Of a DNA stretch of 7,895 nt, positions 7,273 through 7,895 are shown one piece after another. How positions within the stretch are numbered: the stretch's first letter is position 1; every line of letters starts with the position of its first letter. Origin of the DNA: an uncultured Solobacterium sp. GTDB taxonomy: Bacteria > Bacillota_I > Bacilli_A > Erysipelotrichales > Erysipelotrichaceae. The translations under genes were made by a program, and so were the position numbers. The stretch covers positions 1-7,895 of the forward strand of contig CAKMPP010000083.1 in the NCBI GenBank assembly GCA_927911475.1, read 5' to 3'. The notes beneath the pieces are model-generated. The model worked only from the letters and a program-made list of their open reading frames with translations, was not told where the DNA came from and searched no databases.

Positions 7273-7280
7273 TGATGATT

Positions 7281-7317
7281 AATAGGTATTTCTGTAATGA
7301 AGTACCTATTTTCTTTT
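7281..7317 (+). terminator. Strong terminator of the ezrA operon
   Basis: AATAGGTATTTC (7281-7292) pairs with GAAGTACCTATT (7299-7310), a 12-bp stem with one G-U pair and a TGTAAT loop, followed by TTCTTTT. It lies 8 nt after the stop of the 79-aa gene and clearly closes the ezrA-desulfurase-thiI-small gene operon. Confidence 0.9.
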
Positions 7318-7325
7318 GCTATAAT
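7317..7325 (+). promoter_or_regulatory. Extended -10 promoter for the next unit
   Basis: TGCTATAAT combines the TGn extension with a perfect TATAAT, directly after the operon terminator and 37 nt before the ATG at 7363. No -35 is visible because the terminator stem occupies that space. A second TATAAT at 7347-7352 would put the start too close to the ATG and lacks TGn. Confidence 0.6.
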
Positions 7326-7362
7326 TTAGATACAATAAGATTTTTCTATAATGAGGGACGAT

Positions 7363-7623
7363 ATGAGAGATATTGATATTACTACTAACAGCAATACAAT
7401 ATTAATTATCCTATGGGTATTGCTACCTAAGCTTTGGCGTATTTGGAATAAGAAAGACGTATTTAATATTTATGATATTCCATTTGATTTATTACCTATT
7501 TTCGTCCTTTCAAATGGTTGGATACGGTTTGTGATTTGGCTAGTAATTTATGCTGTATTTCTTATTGTACTGCAACTATTATCTGTAAAAATTCTAAGTA
7601 AGAAGAATGATAATGTCTCATGA
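7363..7623 (+). CDS. Small membrane protein of unknown function (86 aa)
   Basis: The 86-residue protein has a hydrophobic stretch at about 11-25 (ILIILWVLLPKLW), a second at about 40-50 (PFDLLPIFVLS), and a clear membrane helix at about 53-77, then a short basic and acidic tail. I chose the ATG at 7363 because GAGGG (7353-7357) lies 5 nt before it; the in-frame ATG at 7351 would include this site. The pattern of membrane stretch, basic KK and LPIFVL faintly recalls the uncharacterised DUF3397 membrane proteins but is shorter, so I do not assign it. It is the first gene after an extended -10 promoter and sits 41 nt before an ApbE-like lipoprotein gene, so the two are probably cotranscribed. 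Confidence 0.7.
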   Translation: MRDIDITTNSNTILIILWVLLPKLWRIWNKKDVFNIYDIPFDLLPIFVLSNGWIRFVIWLVIYAVFLIVLQLLSVKILSKKNDNVS

Positions 7624-7664
7624 TAAAAGTATTAGGATTTAGTTTTAGAAAGCCTGGAGGAAAT

Positions 7665-7895
7665 ATGAAAAAATTATTGTTTTTATTGTTAGTGATTTGC
7701 ATGGGGGGGTGTAAACATCCATAAATTATACGCAAAAGCAAATGTATTCATTTGATTCTGGTTTCGATACAGTTATTGCATATATTGAGTGGGTTGAAGA
7801 TGGTGATACACAGTATCGAGAAAATGCGAATAAAACTTTTGAAAAATTTTCGTATTACAATAAGTTATTTGATAGCTTTCATGATTATGAAAATA
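7665..7895 (+). pseudogene. apbE: ApbE-like FAD:protein FMN transferase lipoprotein, frameshifted and cut by window end
   Basis: ApbE proteins attach FMN from FAD to threonines of target proteins outside the membrane. The ATG at 7665 follows GGAGG (7656-7660) and encodes a lipoprotein signal peptide, MKKLLFLLLVICMGGC, with the lipobox cysteine at residue 16. This frame stops at 7722 after KHP. The ApbE-like part continues one frame away from 7715: YTQKQMYSFDSGFDTVIAYI resembles the family's N-terminal FDTV motif, and YYNKLFDSFHDYEN follows as in ApbE. One base inserted within about 7713-7721 would join them. The G7 run cannot explain it, because the second frame has a stop at 7712-7714. It may be a sequencing error or a true inactivation. 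Without a fix, an ATG at 7742 would give a protein with no signal peptide. The catalytic core is outside the window, so the call is tentative. Confidence 0.65.

Noticed and set aside
7703..7709. Seven-G run in the apbE signal peptide as a phase-variation switch
   Set aside because: No change of G number opens the ApbE-like frame. One extra G or two fewer leads to TAA at 7712-7714, and one fewer leads into a third frame that stops soon after. The lesion must lie downstream of the run.

Overview
The window looks like a chromosomal piece of a low-GC Gram-positive bacterium (Bacillota). The evidence is AT-rich coding sequence, strong AGGAGG-type ribosome binding sites, a zinc-less ribosomal protein S4, an EzrA division protein, and a block (rpsD, ezrA, cysteine desulfurase, thiI) that parallels the rpsD/ezrA/nifZ/thiI neighbourhood of Bacillus subtilis. 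My lineage guess is an Erysipelotrichia-like gut or oral Firmicute. That is an impression from the proteins, not something proven here.

Layout. Positions 1-33 hold the last codons of an unidentified gene. A cytoplasmic GH36 alpha-galactosidase (44-1636, +) follows and ends at one or two intrinsic terminators. A gene-free gap (about 1711-1965) separates it from two minus-strand terminators that end rpsD (2039-2641, -). Upstream of rpsD is a structured leader of about 165 nt behind a clear promoter, in the place and of the size expected for an S4-autoregulatory leader. Diverging from it is a + strand operon: ezrA (2989-4719), cysteine desulfurase (4709-5839), thiI (5832-7020) and an unknown 79-aa gene (7033-7272), closed by a strong terminator at 7281-7317. 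A new unit starts with an extended -10 promoter, encodes an 86-aa membrane protein (7363-7623), and runs into the 5' part of an ApbE-like flavin-transferase lipoprotein gene that leaves the window.

How the genes work together. The desulfurase takes sulfur from cysteine and hands it to ThiI, which makes 4-thiouridine in tRNA. ThiI here has no rhodanese domain, as in Bacillus, so it should depend on its own desulfurase, and the overlapping genes fit this. EzrA, a membrane-anchored regulator of FtsZ rings, is cotranscribed with them.

The main oddities are two apparent single-base frameshifts. One is an extra A at 5874/5875 in thiI. The other is a missing base within about 7713-7721 in the apbE-like gene, just after its lipobox cysteine. 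Others are a perfect 10-bp terminator-like hairpin inside the desulfurase coding region and the folded rpsD leader. I found no mobile element, CRISPR array, tRNA or rRNA, and no clearly new multi-gene system.
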